Shown: positions 8,430-17,710, counted from the first letter of the stretch. The stretch is 64,000 nt of DNA from CALBPI01 sp038521865 (GCA_038521865.1 JBCBKO010000005.1:62001-126000); one strand, 5' to 3'. The notes: generated by a model not told the origin, from the letters alone. A program made the numbers and translations.

Positions 8430-9650
8430 CTAGGCGAAGTCTTTCAGATCGATGGATGGGTCAGCGAGCGCTGATTTCGGCACCTCGGCATGTGCCGCGA
8501 CCAGTGCTTTGGAGCGCATAAATTCCTTCGGACTATTGATCGCATCCACAGCGAGCAGTCTGCCGGCCTTGAGATAGAAGCACGAGAACTGACGTGATGC
8601 CGGGTCACCGCGGACGACGGTCTCATCGTACCCTTCGGTAAGCCCAACGATCTGTAACTTCAGGTCGTATTGATCGGACCAGAACCAGGGCACTTCGGAA
8701 TAGGGTTTGTCCTGTCCGAGTATCGTTGCAGCCGCGGTCCGCGCTTGTCCGAGCGCGTTAGGCACTGACTCCAGTCGAATCCGACGATGGTAAATTTCGT
8801 TAGGGTGGTTACAGCAATCGCCGATGGCGAAGACATCGTCGGCTGAGGTTCGGCAATACAAATCGGTATCGATGCCGTTGCTGCAGGTGATACCGGCATC
8901 GCTTGCTATCTCATCGTTCGGGATGACGCCAATACCGATCAGCACCAAATCCGCATCGAGTGTTGTGCCGTCTTCCAGGGTAACGCCTTCGGCTTTGCCA
9001 TCACCCACAATGCCTGTGACCCGCTTATCGAGCCATAGCTTGACGCCGGCGCTTTGATGAACCTCGGCGTAGAAGTCGGAAATCATCGGCGAGACGACCC
9101 GGCTCAATAGCCTTGGCATCTGCTCCACGACGTCCACGTCCATCTCCAGCCCGCGCGCGACAGCGGCGACCTCAAGACCGATATAGCCACCGCCAACGAC
9201 GACCACCTTCTTGCCGGCGGTAAAATGTGGTCGCATCGCGTCGACATCATTCATCGTACGCAGGTAGAACACGCCCGGCAGATCGGTGCCTGGAACGGGT
9301 AGCGGTCGGATCCGAGTCCCGGTTGCCAGCACAAGATGTCGCCATGACAGCGAAGCACCATCGTCCGTTGATGCGGTTTTCGCCTCGGTATCGATGCTCA
9401 TCACTCGAGTACCGGTCCTGAGGTCGATTTCAGCCTGAGCGTAGAAGTCTTGTGGTTTGACCCACAGACGATCTGCTTCCAGCTCACCGGCAAGGAACTT
9501 CTTCGACAGCGGCGGGCGTTGATAAGGAGGCTGAGGCTCCTCTCCGATCACCGTGACACTGCCTTCAAAGCCGCCCTGGCGTAGTGATACGCAAAGCTGC
9601 CCTGCTGCGTGCCCGGCGCCTACAACGAGAATGTCGGTCTGGTCAGTCAT
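8430..9650 (-). CDS. FAD-dependent ferredoxin/rubredoxin reductase family protein
   Basis: 406 residues. First FAD-binding Rossmann motif at the N-terminus (VVGAGHAAGQ), then YQRPPLSKKFLAGE, typical of the BphA4/ThcD/putidaredoxin-reductase group. A second dinucleotide motif for NADH is VVVGGGYIGLEVAA (about 150). The FAD-ribityl site FAIGDCCNHPN is near 275. The C-terminal dimerisation domain is complete. Such enzymes pass electrons from NADH to a [2Fe-2S] ferredoxin serving a Rieske oxygenase or P450, but neither partner is in the window. The SDR gene lies 6 bases upstream on the same strand, so both are probably one operon for oxidative catabolism. Confidence 0.88.
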   Translation of the reverse strand: MTDQTDILVVGAGHAAGQLCVSLRQGGFEGSVTVIGEEPQPPYQRPPLSKKFLAGELEADRLWVKPQDFYAQAEIDLRTGTRVMSIDTEAKTASTDDGASLSWRHLVLATGTRIRPLPVPGTDLPGVFYLRTMNDVDAMRPHFTAGKKVVVVGGGYIGLEVAAVARGLEMDVDVVEQMPRLLSRVVSPMISDFYAEVHQSAGVKLWLDKRVTGIVGDGKAEGVTLEDGTTLDADLVLIGIGVIPNDEIASDAGITCSNGIDTDLYCRTSADDVFAIGDCCNHPNEIYHRRIRLESVPNALGQARTAAATILGQDKPYSEVPWFWSDQYDLKLQIVGLTEGYDETVVRGDPASRQFSCFYLKAGRLLAVDAINSPKEFMRSKALVAAHAEVPKSALADPSIDLKDFA

Positions 9651-9656
9651 GGCCTC

Positions 9657-10424
9657 TCACATTGCGCTAATGCCGCCATCAACGCGTAATTCGCTACCAG
9701 TGACAAACTTGGATTCATCGCTGGCGAGGTACAACACCGCAAAGGCGACGTCGTCAGGTTCGCCGACCTTGCCGATCGGAATCTGCTGGCCGAGCTTTTG
9801 CAGCAGCACACCGCGCTCATTGCGCCCGGACATCCCATCGAGGATGGGTGTATCGATGAAGACGGGATGGACGGAATTGCAGCGAATGCCGGTCTGGCGA
9901 CGCGCGCAGTCCAATGCGATCGACTTGGAAAGATGACACACGGCTGCCTTGGCTGAGTTGTAGGCGGCGTAATTGTGTCCGGCAATGATGCCGGCGATCG
10001 AAGAGATGTTAATGATGCTGCCAAGGCCCGAGCGCTCCATTAGTGGCAATGCAACCTTGCAGCCGAAGAAGACGGAGTCGAGATCAACGGCGTGCACCAT
10101 ACGCCAACGTTCCAGCGTCTCGTCCACGACATTGCCGATCGATCCGATGCCTGCGTTATTAACGAGAATGTTCAGCCCGCCGAGGCGCTCGGCCAGCTCA
10201 ACTGCCGCCGTCCACTCGTCAAGACTGGTGACGTCGTGCTTAAGGCTATGCGCTTGTCCCTCAAATCGGGCGTTGATGGCTGCTGCTGTTTCAGCGGCAC
10301 CCGCTTCGTTGATGTCGGTGGCGATGACGATCGCACCCTCGTCGGCGAGTTTGTGCGCGATGGCCTCCCCGAGACCTTGCGCAGCGCCGGTGACCAATGC
10401 GATTTTGTTAGCTACTCGTCCCAC
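9657..10424 (-). CDS. short-chain dehydrogenase/reductase (SDR)
   Basis: 255 residues, a classical SDR. Cofactor-binding TGAAQGLGEAI (about 13-23), NNAGIG (about 90), catalytic Ser in NISSIAG (about 142) and catalytic Tyr/Lys in YNSAK (about 157-161) are all present. Asp in ATDINEAG after beta-2 suggests NAD rather than NADP. It resembles cyclopentanol, hydroxysteroid and 2,5-dichloro-2,5-cyclohexadiene-1,4-diol dehydrogenases, but the substrate is not predictable. The start is GTG at 10424 with GAGGAGA 7-8 bases upstream. Confidence 0.87.
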   Translation of the reverse strand: MGRVANKIALVTGAAQGLGEAIAHKLADEGAIVIATDINEAGAAETAAAINARFEGQAHSLKHDVTSLDEWTAAVELAERLGGLNILVNNAGIGSIGNVVDETLERWRMVHAVDLDSVFFGCKVALPLMERSGLGSIINISSIAGIIAGHNYAAYNSAKAAVCHLSKSIALDCARRQTGIRCNSVHPVFIDTPILDGMSGRNERGVLLQKLGQQIPIGKVGEPDDVAFAVLYLASDESKFVTGSELRVDGGISAM

Positions 10425-10439
10425 GATCGCTGTCTCCTC

Positions 10440-10772
10440 TCAAAGGCGGTCCGATACAGCCAGATTCACGCGCTTGAAGCCGCGTGGTGTAATGGCGAAA
10501 CAGGCCGCATGGGTAAGACGTTGCAGGTCCACTGACCCCATCGCCTCGGATTCCGCACCGAGCTGCCCGTCACTGACAAGCGCGCATTGCTCGGCCTCGA
10601 TCTTGCGGATGCGTTTGATGATCGGTCCCAGATGTCGATGCTCCACGCACACGACTCGCCCGGCTTGCAGGCGTCGACGTGCGGTGGAATCAAGTCGTCT
10701 GGCAACAACGAAATCGCCGTCCGACAGAGTGGGTAGCATGCTGCGCCCACGCACTCGGAACAGACGAAACAT
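10440..10772 (-). CDS. sodX: nickel-type superoxide dismutase maturation protease
   Basis: 110 residues of the S24/S26 signal-peptidase-like fold. The serine is in GRSMLPTLSDGD (about 11) and the expected base lysine is in IIKRIRKIEA (about 50-55). It has no membrane anchor, unlike ordinary leader peptidases. It begins 9 bases after the nickel SOD gene on the same strand. In established sodN systems this protease removes the N-terminal propeptide so that His1 of the mature enzyme can bind nickel, and the gene order here supports that role. Confidence 0.87.
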   Translation of the reverse strand: MFRLFRVRGRSMLPTLSDGDFVVARRLDSTARRRLQAGRVVCVEHRHLGPIIKRIRKIEAEQCALVSDGQLGAESEAMGSVDLQRLTHAACFAITPRGFKRVNLAVSDRL

Positions 10773-10781
10773 CGAACCGAA

Positions 10782-11279
10782 TTAGAGTACCGGGTAGACG
10801 GTTTCCAGCGAAGGCTTGTAAGGGCAAACCGCGCGCTTGGTTTCGACGCCCTTGGTCTCCCAGAACATCTCGGCGAACTGGTTGCACAGTTCGACAAGCT
10901 GGAGTGCATCTTCACGCGACACGCCTTGCTTGCACTTGCTGCCTGTCAGCATGATGTTGTGCACGAGCTCATGTGCATTAGGATGTTTCTCGAACTGAGG
11001 CGCTTTCAGGTAATCGCCCCAGATGACACGTACTTCGTGCTTCACATCTTCAGCGTGCTTTTCTTTTTGTGCCACACAACGGGAGATGGCGTTTTGGAGT
11101 GCCAGCTCACTGTCCGGTTTGTGGCTCATCCATTCTTCCATGATGTCGATCATGCGCACTACGGTCAGTGCTGAGATCAGGATCGGAGCAGGATCATAGA
11201 TGGCGCAGGGGACGTCGCAATGTGCGTCGAGTGCGTCGATTTTGTCGCCGTTCAGTGCGTCGATTACGCGATGTAACAC
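10782..11279 (-). CDS. sodN: nickel-dependent superoxide dismutase precursor
   Basis: 165 residues from a GTG at 11279 with AAGGAGA seven bases upstream. After a 19-residue propeptide ending DALDA comes the nickel hook HCDVPCAIYDP, with His20, Cys21 and Cys25 as the nickel ligands (His1, Cys2, Cys6 of the mature enzyme). The rest is the expected four-helix-bundle domain (mature about 146 residues). The enzyme dismutes superoxide in the cytosol as a homohexamer. The usual Gly after the second Cys is Ala here. sodX follows directly. Confidence 0.93.
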   Translation of the reverse strand: MLHRVIDALNGDKIDALDAHCDVPCAIYDPAPILISALTVVRMIDIMEEWMSHKPDSELALQNAISRCVAQKEKHAEDVKHEVRVIWGDYLKAPQFEKHPNAHELVHNIMLTGSKCKQGVSREDALQLVELCNQFAEMFWETKGVETKRAVCPYKPSLETVYPVL

Positions 11280-11322
11280 GGTAGTGTCTCCTTAATGTTC
11301 AGGATTACTTTCGAAAGGCGCT

Positions 11323-13629
11323 CTAGTGTGCCTCAATCGTTGAAGGGGCGCGAGCGACAAACCGCTCGTCGAGCCAGATCACGATAGTGGGCAGCATGAG
11401 CAGGTCATAGATCACGGCGCTCGACACGACCATGGCGATCATGACGCCGGAAGTGACGTTCAAATTGAAGTCGCTGGTGGCCAGCACCATAAAGCCGGCC
11501 GTCAACGTGATCGAGGTAACAATCAGGGCTCTTGCCACGGTACTGATCGCGTAGCGCATCGCGGCCACTGGATCGAGGCTCTGGCGACGACGGGCATCGA
11601 GGTATTTGGTCAGCAGATACACGGTATCGTCTACCACGATCCCAATCGTCATGCTGAAGACCACCGCTGCAGCCAGATTGATGTGGCCGACCGCGATGCC
11701 CCAGATGCCAAATGCGATTGCCGCGGGCAGCAGGTTTGGCAGCAATGACATCAGCCCGAACGTCCATGAGCGCAGCGCCAGAATGAGCGTGATCGTGATC
11801 AGCCCGAGCGCGAGCAACGATCCTGTCAACATCGCGTTGATGTTGCGCTGGCCAATGTTCGCCCAGGAGACATCGGCGCCAGCGCCGGGCGTCTGCAACT
11901 CCGGGGCGTTGGCGGCGAACCATGCTTGCGCACGCTCCTCGAGTGCGATGATGCCGGCGGTACGTTCACCGCCGATACGCACGTCGACCCGCAGTGTCGA
12001 CTTGTCGAAGCTGATCTGGTTGTTCAGGTCGAGACCGAAAGGCAGCGACATCTCATAGAGCAACAGATATTGCGCAGCGAGATCCGAGCGATCGGGCAAC
12101 ACGCGCATGTCGGCGCGATCTCCGTTCATGTCCTGGTTCAGTCGCTTCAGCGTTTCGGTAAAGCTTGCGACATAGATCACTTCGGGTTGCGCATGCGCCC
12201 AGTCGATAAAGGATTCGACTGTTTTCAGAAATTCGGGGTCGGTGATGCCGTTCGGTTTGCCGCTGTTCATGGCAAAACTCATCACAAATGGTCCGGTCAA
12301 ATTGTCGATGGTGAAATCCGCGGCCTGTCGCAGCGGCAAATCCGTTGAGAAATACTCAATGAAATCGTCTTCGAGCGTGTTTCGGGGGACAAAACTGATC
12401 AGGACAACCGCAACGAGACCACTGCCCAATGCCAGTCGCTTGCGATGCAAGAGCAGCCAATCGGCAAGACGTGCCATCGCCGCCTCGCTCCGCGGCTCTA
12501 CCTGTTTGAACGGCAAGCGCAGCACGAGCGCCGGGATGGCGGTTAGCGTGAAGATCAGCGCCATCACGACGCCGATTGCGACGAGGTTCCCAAGATCTCG
12601 GAAAGGCGGTACCTCGCTGTAGTTCAGACCGAGAAAGCCAATCCCCGTTGTCAGGGTGGTTAGCAGAATCGGTTGCAGGTTAGTGCGCAGTGCAGCGAAC
12701 GCGGCGTCGGCACGTGAGGCTCCGCCTCGAAACCGCGCGAGGAAGACGCTCAGCATGTGGACTGAGTCGGCGACCGCGAGTGTCATTACGATGCTCGGCA
12801 CGGCGACGGTTGCTGCGTTGAGTCGGAAACCGAGATATCCGGCGATACCCAGCGTGGCGACGATGCTGAGCAACACAATGACGATGATGGAGGCGGTGGC
12901 CGCCAGAGACCGAAGCGCGATTGTCAGCAGGACAACGACGATCGCCGCGACGATTGGGATGAAGCGAAAAAAGTCGCTGATCGACAGCTCATCGAAAGTC
13001 TGATCACCGATGGCACTGCCGAGCAAGTACAAGTCGATCTCGGGATAGGCATTGTCGAACTCGTCGCGAAGGTTTCGCGCGTAACCTGCGATTTCAGGTA
13101 CGGCTTCCTGATCCTGATCCGGCATATTCAACATCACATTGACTGCCGCGACGTGTGCGGTAGGCGATACCCAACGATAGAGCAACTCGGGCTCGTTCAG
13201 GGCTACCGCACGCAGTGCCTCAAGGTCATCGCTGGAAAGTGTATCGACGGCCGGAATCAAATCACCGACGATCAGTTCATCATCCGTTGCAACGGTGTGC
13301 TGGTAGTTCGAAAGCGAGTCGACGCGACGGGAGTAAGGAATCTCCCAACCCGCTTCCGTCAAGGCCTGCAGCAGCCCGACGGCCTCTCTCGAGAAGACAT
13401 CTTCGTTCTTCGGCGCAATAACAAACAGGACATTATCAGTCTGGCCAAACTGGTCCTGGAGCGCGAGTTCTGCGACGTAATTCGGGTTGTCCAGATCAAA
13501 AAAAATCGAGTCATCGGTTTCGAGCGCAAGGCCGGTCAGACCAATTCCGCATGCAGCACAAAAGATCAAAGCGAATCCTGCGAACGCCAGATTTTTTTCG
13601 ACAAGCAATCGACAGAAACGCTCGGCCAT
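11323..13629 (-). CDS. RND-superfamily (MMPL-type) exporter
   Basis: 768 residues with the duplicated RND layout: TM1 near 15-33, a large periplasmic loop to about 205, TM2-6 (for example FIPIVAAIVVVLLTIALRSL), TM7 near 395, a second large loop and TM8-12 at the C-terminus. The second half carries FSMTIGIVVDDTVYLLTKY, the conserved membrane Asp pair of the proton relay; the first half has MTLAVADSVHMLSVF. Relatives export lipids, hopanoids or other hydrophobic compounds, usually without an OprM-type partner. No adaptor or outer-membrane gene is nearby, so the substrate is unknown. Convergent neighbours are absent; it is divergent from the response regulator gene. Confidence 0.88.
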   Translation of the reverse strand: MAERFCRLLVEKNLAFAGFALIFCAACGIGLTGLALETDDSIFFDLDNPNYVAELALQDQFGQTDNVLFVIAPKNEDVFSREAVGLLQALTEAGWEIPYSRRVDSLSNYQHTVATDDELIVGDLIPAVDTLSSDDLEALRAVALNEPELLYRWVSPTAHVAAVNVMLNMPDQDQEAVPEIAGYARNLRDEFDNAYPEIDLYLLGSAIGDQTFDELSISDFFRFIPIVAAIVVVLLTIALRSLAATASIIVIVLLSIVATLGIAGYLGFRLNAATVAVPSIVMTLAVADSVHMLSVFLARFRGGASRADAAFAALRTNLQPILLTTLTTGIGFLGLNYSEVPPFRDLGNLVAIGVVMALIFTLTAIPALVLRLPFKQVEPRSEAAMARLADWLLLHRKRLALGSGLVAVVLISFVPRNTLEDDFIEYFSTDLPLRQAADFTIDNLTGPFVMSFAMNSGKPNGITDPEFLKTVESFIDWAHAQPEVIYVASFTETLKRLNQDMNGDRADMRVLPDRSDLAAQYLLLYEMSLPFGLDLNNQISFDKSTLRVDVRIGGERTAGIIALEERAQAWFAANAPELQTPGAGADVSWANIGQRNINAMLTGSLLALGLITITLILALRSWTFGLMSLLPNLLPAAIAFGIWGIAVGHINLAAAVVFSMTIGIVVDDTVYLLTKYLDARRRQSLDPVAAMRYAISTVARALIVTSITLTAGFMVLATSDFNLNVTSGVMIAMVVSSAVIYDLLMLPTIVIWLDERFVARAPSTIEAH

Positions 13630-13720
13630 AACTGGTTCCGATCAAGTCCTTTGACACGCACTAGGGCTGGGCTGATGAAGTCTGTTAGCCTCTGACCCGT
13701 AAGGGATAAGAACAACAAGT

Positions 13721-14119
13721 ATGGCGACTCCCGCAGCCACGGATCAAGGCACGAAAAAATGTATCGTCTTTGTCGACGATATCCCGCAGATGGTTACGAT
13801 CGTGCAGAAGATGTTCGAGCAGCTCGGATTGGATGCGCGGTGTTTCAATAATACGGACGAAGCGATTGCGTTCGTTTGCGAGTCGCCCGAGTCAGTGGGG
13901 CTTCTGATTACAGATCAATCCATGGCGCCCGTGACCGGGTTACAACTCATCGACAAGATCCAGTCCTGCTGTAACCCGCCGCCCGCGATCCTCGCAACGA
14001 GCGTACAATCAGACGCGGCGATCAGCGAATACAAAGACCGTGGTGTCTCGGCGCTGCTCAGAAAACCATTCACGCTTCACGAGTTAGAGCAGGTCGTTAT
14101 CGACTACGCGGGTACCTGA
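13721..14119 (+). CDS. single-domain response regulator (CheY-like receiver)
   Basis: 132 residues with only a receiver domain: acidic pair in FVDDIPQ (about 18-19), phosphoacceptor Asp in LLITDQSMAP (about 66), Thr/Ser in ILATSVQ and Lys in LLRKPFT (about 113). No output domain, so it acts by protein contact or as part of a phosphorelay. No histidine kinase gene is adjacent; the nearest is at 63197. It stands alone, divergent from the RND exporter gene. Confidence 0.85.
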   Translation: MATPAATDQGTKKCIVFVDDIPQMVTIVQKMFEQLGLDARCFNNTDEAIAFVCESPESVGLLITDQSMAPVTGLQLIDKIQSCCNPPPAILATSVQSDAAISEYKDRGVSALLRKPFTLHELEQVVIDYAGT

Positions 14120-14163
14120 TCGCCGATTAGTTCGTCACGCGTTAGAGGTTCGGGGGTAGCGCT

Positions 14164-14550
14164 ATGAAATTCGCCAAAATTGTGCTGTGGGTGTTTGCGA
14201 TAATCACGCTCGCATTCGGTGCGTTGTCGCTGGTTTCGCCCGAGGCCATCGCTAATGCGATCAAAGTCGATCCGCTAACGCCGGGAGCCCTCACCGAGAT
14301 TCGCTCTTTCTACGGTGGGCTTGAACTGGGTCTCGCGGCGTTCTGGATTGCGGGTGCACAGCGCGCCGAATTGCTGAAGCCGGCTTTGGTTTCGATGGTG
14401 ATGATCTGGGGTGCAGTAGCTTTATCGCGCATCTACGGGCTAGTGATCGATGGCGGTACAGCTTGCTCGCTCTACATTGCACTCGCGTCGGAGCTATTGG
14501 CGGCGATTCTCGCGTTTGTTGCGCTCAGTCGACTGCCGGCCAAGCAGTAA
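14164..14550 (+). CDS. DUF4345-type small membrane protein
   Basis: 128 residues with four predicted membrane helices: IVLWVFAIITLAFGALSLV near the N-terminus, then RSFYGGLELGLAAFWIAG, LVSMVMIWGAVALSRIYGL and ALASELLAAILAFVAL. The EIRSFYGGLELGL block is characteristic of the DUF4345 family, of unknown function. Start ATG after CGGGGGTAGCGCT. Its last 26 bases overlap the convergent MATE transporter gene. Confidence 0.78.
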   Translation: MKFAKIVLWVFAIITLAFGALSLVSPEAIANAIKVDPLTPGALTEIRSFYGGLELGLAAFWIAGAQRAELLKPALVSMVMIWGAVALSRIYGLVIDGGTACSLYIALASELLAAILAFVALSRLPAKQ

Positions 14551-15811
14551 TGGGCGGCTGGCGCAGGCGCTGATGGTAGATCAATGCCATGCCGGCACCA
14601 CGGGCCGCCATAAACAGCGTGAACGCCAGCCACAAACCGTGGTTGTCCAGCCCGCGCGTTAACCACCAAGCGGGCAGGAAAATCAGCAGCGCGCTCGCGA
14701 GCATCACATCGCGCATCTCGCGCGCCCACGTCGCACCGACGAACACGCCGTCGTAAAGAAAGCTCCAAACGCTGACGATCGGCGATAGCACCAGCCATGG
14801 CAGGAAGACCGCGGCGGCAGCGCGCACCGGGTCAATATCGGTGAGCCAGCCGATCAGCGTTTGGCCGCCGATTGCAAACAAGGCACTGAAACCAACAGCG
14901 ATGCCGAGAGACCAACCCAGTGTCCGGCGCACAGCTTGTTTCAGGGCTTCTCGCTGTCGCGCGCCCCAGGCCCGTCCAACCAGTGCTTCGGCCGCATTGG
15001 CCAGACCGTCAAGCGCGAACGACAGCAGCAGCTGCAAATTAAGGAGTAGCGCATTTACCGCCAGGATGACCTCGCCGAACTTCGCGCCCTGCGCAGTAAA
15101 AAAAGCAAAGGTGGCATCGAGCGCGAGGGTGCGCACAAACAGGTTGCCGTTCACGCTGAAGAATTCGCGGTAGGCCGCAGGTTGGCGTAAAGCCCCGGTG
15201 TCGATTTTGCCGCGTTTATTTTTGAGCGCACCGCGAATGCAGGCTAATCCGACCAGCATGCCTGCGGCTTCTGCTGACACCGAGGCGATTGCGACGCCGG
15301 TTTCCTGTAGGCCGACGCCGACCACGAGCCAAAGGTCTAGCGCAACGTTTACAAGGTTGCTTGTGATCACCATCGCCAACGGAATTCGGGTGTTCTGCAA
15401 ACCGATAAACCAGCCGATCAACACAAAGTTCGCAAGGGTTGCGGGCGCCGACCAGAGGCGAATTTGAAAGTAGGTGTCGGCGGCATCGATGACATCCTCA
15501 CCGGCCGGCATCAGCCACCAGGCGGTCGCAGCGATGAACGGTTTGAGCAAGATCAGGATGAACGCGATGAGCGTCGAAACGATCAGGGCCTGACCTAGCG
15601 TTGTGCGGACCGCGTCGTAGTCGTCCCGGCCGAGCGCCTGTGCGGTGAGACCCGTGGTGCCCATACGCAAGAAGTTCATCGACATGAACACGATGCCGAA
15701 TACAGCGCCCGCCAGCGCGACGCCGGCAAGGGGAGACGCACTGTCGAGATGGCCAAGGACCGCCGCATCCACCATGGAAACCAGTGGAACGGAAATGTTG
15801 GATAGCACCAT
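14525..15811 (-). CDS. dinF: MATE-family efflux transporter (DinF-like)
   Basis: At least 428 residues with about 12 membrane helices arranged as two bundles; NISVPLVSMVDAAVLGHLDS at the start is the characteristic first-helix region of the DinF branch. MATE proteins export cationic drugs or metabolites using Na+ or H+. The ATG at 15811 cuts into the first helix: the same frame continues upstream (codons for TIWRLALP) to a CTG at 15862 that overlaps the TGA of the acyl-CoA dehydrogenase gene. Translation may therefore start at this CTG by coupling, giving about 445 residues. Confidence 0.85.
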   Translation of the reverse strand: MVLSNISVPLVSMVDAAVLGHLDSASPLAGVALAGAVFGIVFMSMNFLRMGTTGLTAQALGRDDYDAVRTTLGQALIVSTLIAFILILLKPFIAATAWWLMPAGEDVIDAADTYFQIRLWSAPATLANFVLIGWFIGLQNTRIPLAMVITSNLVNVALDLWLVVGVGLQETGVAIASVSAEAAGMLVGLACIRGALKNKRGKIDTGALRQPAAYREFFSVNGNLFVRTLALDATFAFFTAQGAKFGEVILAVNALLLNLQLLLSFALDGLANAAEALVGRAWGARQREALKQAVRRTLGWSLGIAVGFSALFAIGGQTLIGWLTDIDPVRAAAAVFLPWLVLSPIVSVWSFLYDGVFVGATWAREMRDVMLASALLIFLPAWWLTRGLDNHGLWLAFTLFMAARGAGMALIYHQRLRQPPITAWPAVD

Positions 15812-15858
15812 CGGCAGCGCCAGCCGCCAGATGGTGCCGTGACTGACTTCGGTAGAAC

Positions 15859-17061
15859 TCAGAACGCGTTAACGCCGGTCAGCGCCTTGCCGACCACGAG
15901 CTGGTGCACGGTCTCTGTGCCTTCGTAGGTGATGACGCTCTCGAGATTCAGCATGTGGCGAATCGGCACGTACTCAGCGCTGATGCCACTGCCGCCCAGA
16001 ATGTCACGCGCGTCGCGTGCGATATCGATCGCCATGCGAGCGTTATTCCACTTCGCGATCGACACTTGCTCCGGTCGCATGCGACCTTGCTCGTTCAGTT
16101 GTCCGAGGCGCCACGAGGCGAGCTGTGCCAGCGTAATCTGGCGTGCCATCTCAGCCAATCGCAGCTGAATCGCCTGATTGTGGTTGAGCGGTCGATCGAA
16201 CAACACGCGATCTTCGGTATAGCTCAGCACAGCATCGAGACAGGCTTGTGCTGCACCAATGCAGCCCCAGGTGATGCCATACCGCGCTTTGGTCAGACAA
16301 CCGAGCGGTCCACGCAGTCCTTTCACGTTCGGCAGAATGGCATCTCCCGGTACGCGCACGTTGTCGAGGAACAGCGCGCCGGTGCGCGAAGCACGCAGCG
16401 AGAACTTGTTGTCGATTTCTTGCACCGTGAAACCGGTGGTGTCGGTCGGCACGATGAACCCGCGAACGCCGTCGTCGGTCATTGCCCAAATCACCGACAC
16501 ATCGGCGATGGGCGCATTGGTGATCCACATCTTGGCGCCGTTGATGATCCAGTCGTCACCATCGCGCTTGGCGTGGGTTTTCATGTTGGCCGGATCGGAG
16601 CCGCCGTGCGGTTCCGTCAAACCGAAACAGCCGATCGATTCAGCGCTGGCCAGTCTCGGCAGCCACTGCTGCTTCTGCTCCTCGGAGCCGTAGGCGTAAA
16701 TCGGGTACATCACGAGACTGGACTGAACGGAAACAAAGCTGCGCACGCCGCTGTCACCGCGTTCGAGTTCCTGACAGATCAGGCCGTACGCGCTATCGCT
16801 CATGCCGGCGCATCCATAGCCCTCGATGGTGCTGCCGAGCAGCCCAAGGTCGGCGATCTGCGGGATCAACTCGTCGGGGAATGTGTGGTTCTCGAAGTGC
16901 TCGCGGATGATCGGCAATACCGCGTCATCAACAAACCTTGCGACCGTGTCCTGCACCATCGCCTCCTCATCGCCGAGTGCACTGCGCACGTCGTAGAGGT
17001 CCAGCGGATTGATTGTTTCCCTGCGGGATTTGGTGCCGTCCAGCGGCGTTGCGGTTGCCAT
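15859..17061 (-). CDS. gcdH: acyl-CoA dehydrogenase, probably glutaryl-CoA dehydrogenase
   Basis: 400 residues with the acyl-CoA dehydrogenase fold: helical N-terminal domain, beta domain with FGLTEPHGGSDP (about 170) and KMWITNAP, and a C-terminal helical domain. ILGGSGISAEYVPIRHMLNLESV and the catalytic glutamate in TYEGTETVHQLVVGKALTG (about 375) match glutaryl-CoA dehydrogenase, which oxidises and decarboxylates glutaryl-CoA to crotonyl-CoA in lysine and tryptophan breakdown. The usual LysR regulator or CoA-transferase partners are not adjacent. Start ATG at 17061 follows CAGGGGGC. Confidence 0.88.
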   Translation of the reverse strand: MATATPLDGTKSRRETINPLDLYDVRSALGDEEAMVQDTVARFVDDAVLPIIREHFENHTFPDELIPQIADLGLLGSTIEGYGCAGMSDSAYGLICQELERGDSGVRSFVSVQSSLVMYPIYAYGSEEQKQQWLPRLASAESIGCFGLTEPHGGSDPANMKTHAKRDGDDWIINGAKMWITNAPIADVSVIWAMTDDGVRGFIVPTDTTGFTVQEIDNKFSLRASRTGALFLDNVRVPGDAILPNVKGLRGPLGCLTKARYGITWGCIGAAQACLDAVLSYTEDRVLFDRPLNHNQAIQLRLAEMARQITLAQLASWRLGQLNEQGRMRPEQVSIAKWNNARMAIDIARDARDILGGSGISAEYVPIRHMLNLESVITYEGTETVHQLVVGKALTGVNAF

Positions 17062-17105
17062 GTCATGCCCCCTGTTTGACGAGCGAGCAGTCTATCACGC
17101 ACTCG

Positions 17106-17570
17106 CTATGCCTTACGCTGCACCGCATGGTGAAAGCGCCATAAAGGCAACAGCATCGAGAGCTGTGCAAATTCGACAAAACCTCGTAGCGTCGGTCGGA
17201 GCTGACAGACGAGGTCTATGCATAACGCGGCGAACACCAATGCCGAGCCGACCGCTGGCAAAGCGCCGGGCTGCAGGCCGGCCAGCGCGGTTACCGCCGC
17301 CAGCGCTGTCACCACCGGCAGCAGTGCTAGTGCAAGTGGTAGCGACAGGATGAAGTAGTACACAACACACGCGAGCAACAGCAGCGTTGCCCAGTCCAGC
17401 AAGCTCGACATGCGGGCCAGCACCGCCGGTACCGGCAGTGCGGCGAGCAAGAGCAAGATGCCGAGCATGAACGCGATTGCCGATAGATCGTTGACCACCC
17501 CAAACCGGCGCTCTGCGCGCATCGCGTCGAACCGGTCGATCCAGTGATAAAGGGGTGGGCTGTGGCTCAT
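17106..17570 (-). CDS. membrane protein of unknown function
   Basis: 154 residues. A hydrophilic N-terminus (MSHSPPLYHWIDRFDAMRAERRFG) is followed by four hydrophobic helices (about 28-50, 55-75, 78-95, 103-120) and a basic C-terminus. The layout is somewhat like Mpo1/DUF962 proteins, but their metal-binding His pattern is not seen, so I leave it unnamed. It is divergent from the OmpA-family lipoprotein gene. Confidence 0.62.
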   Translation of the reverse strand: MSHSPPLYHWIDRFDAMRAERRFGVVNDLSAIAFMLGILLLLAALPVPAVLARMSSLLDWATLLLLACVVYYFILSLPLALALLPVVTALAAVTALAGLQPGALPAVGSALVFAALCIDLVCQLRPTLRGFVEFAQLSMLLPLWRFHHAVQRKA

Positions 17571-17710
17571 CTCTAAATTATGACCGACCGCGATGGTCCT
17601 GTCTGTCGCTTCAATGCGACATAATCATGCATCGAAATTCAGCCACGATTCAGCCCCAGACGGTATCCTTTGCGCCAATCTTGCAAAGGTCGCTGAGGAG
17701 AAGACCCACC

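Noticed and set aside
15904..17079. 391-codon open frame on the plus strand opposite gcdH
   Set aside because: It lies entirely antisense to a well-conserved acyl-CoA dehydrogenase, has no recognisable domain and reflects the codon bias of the real gene.
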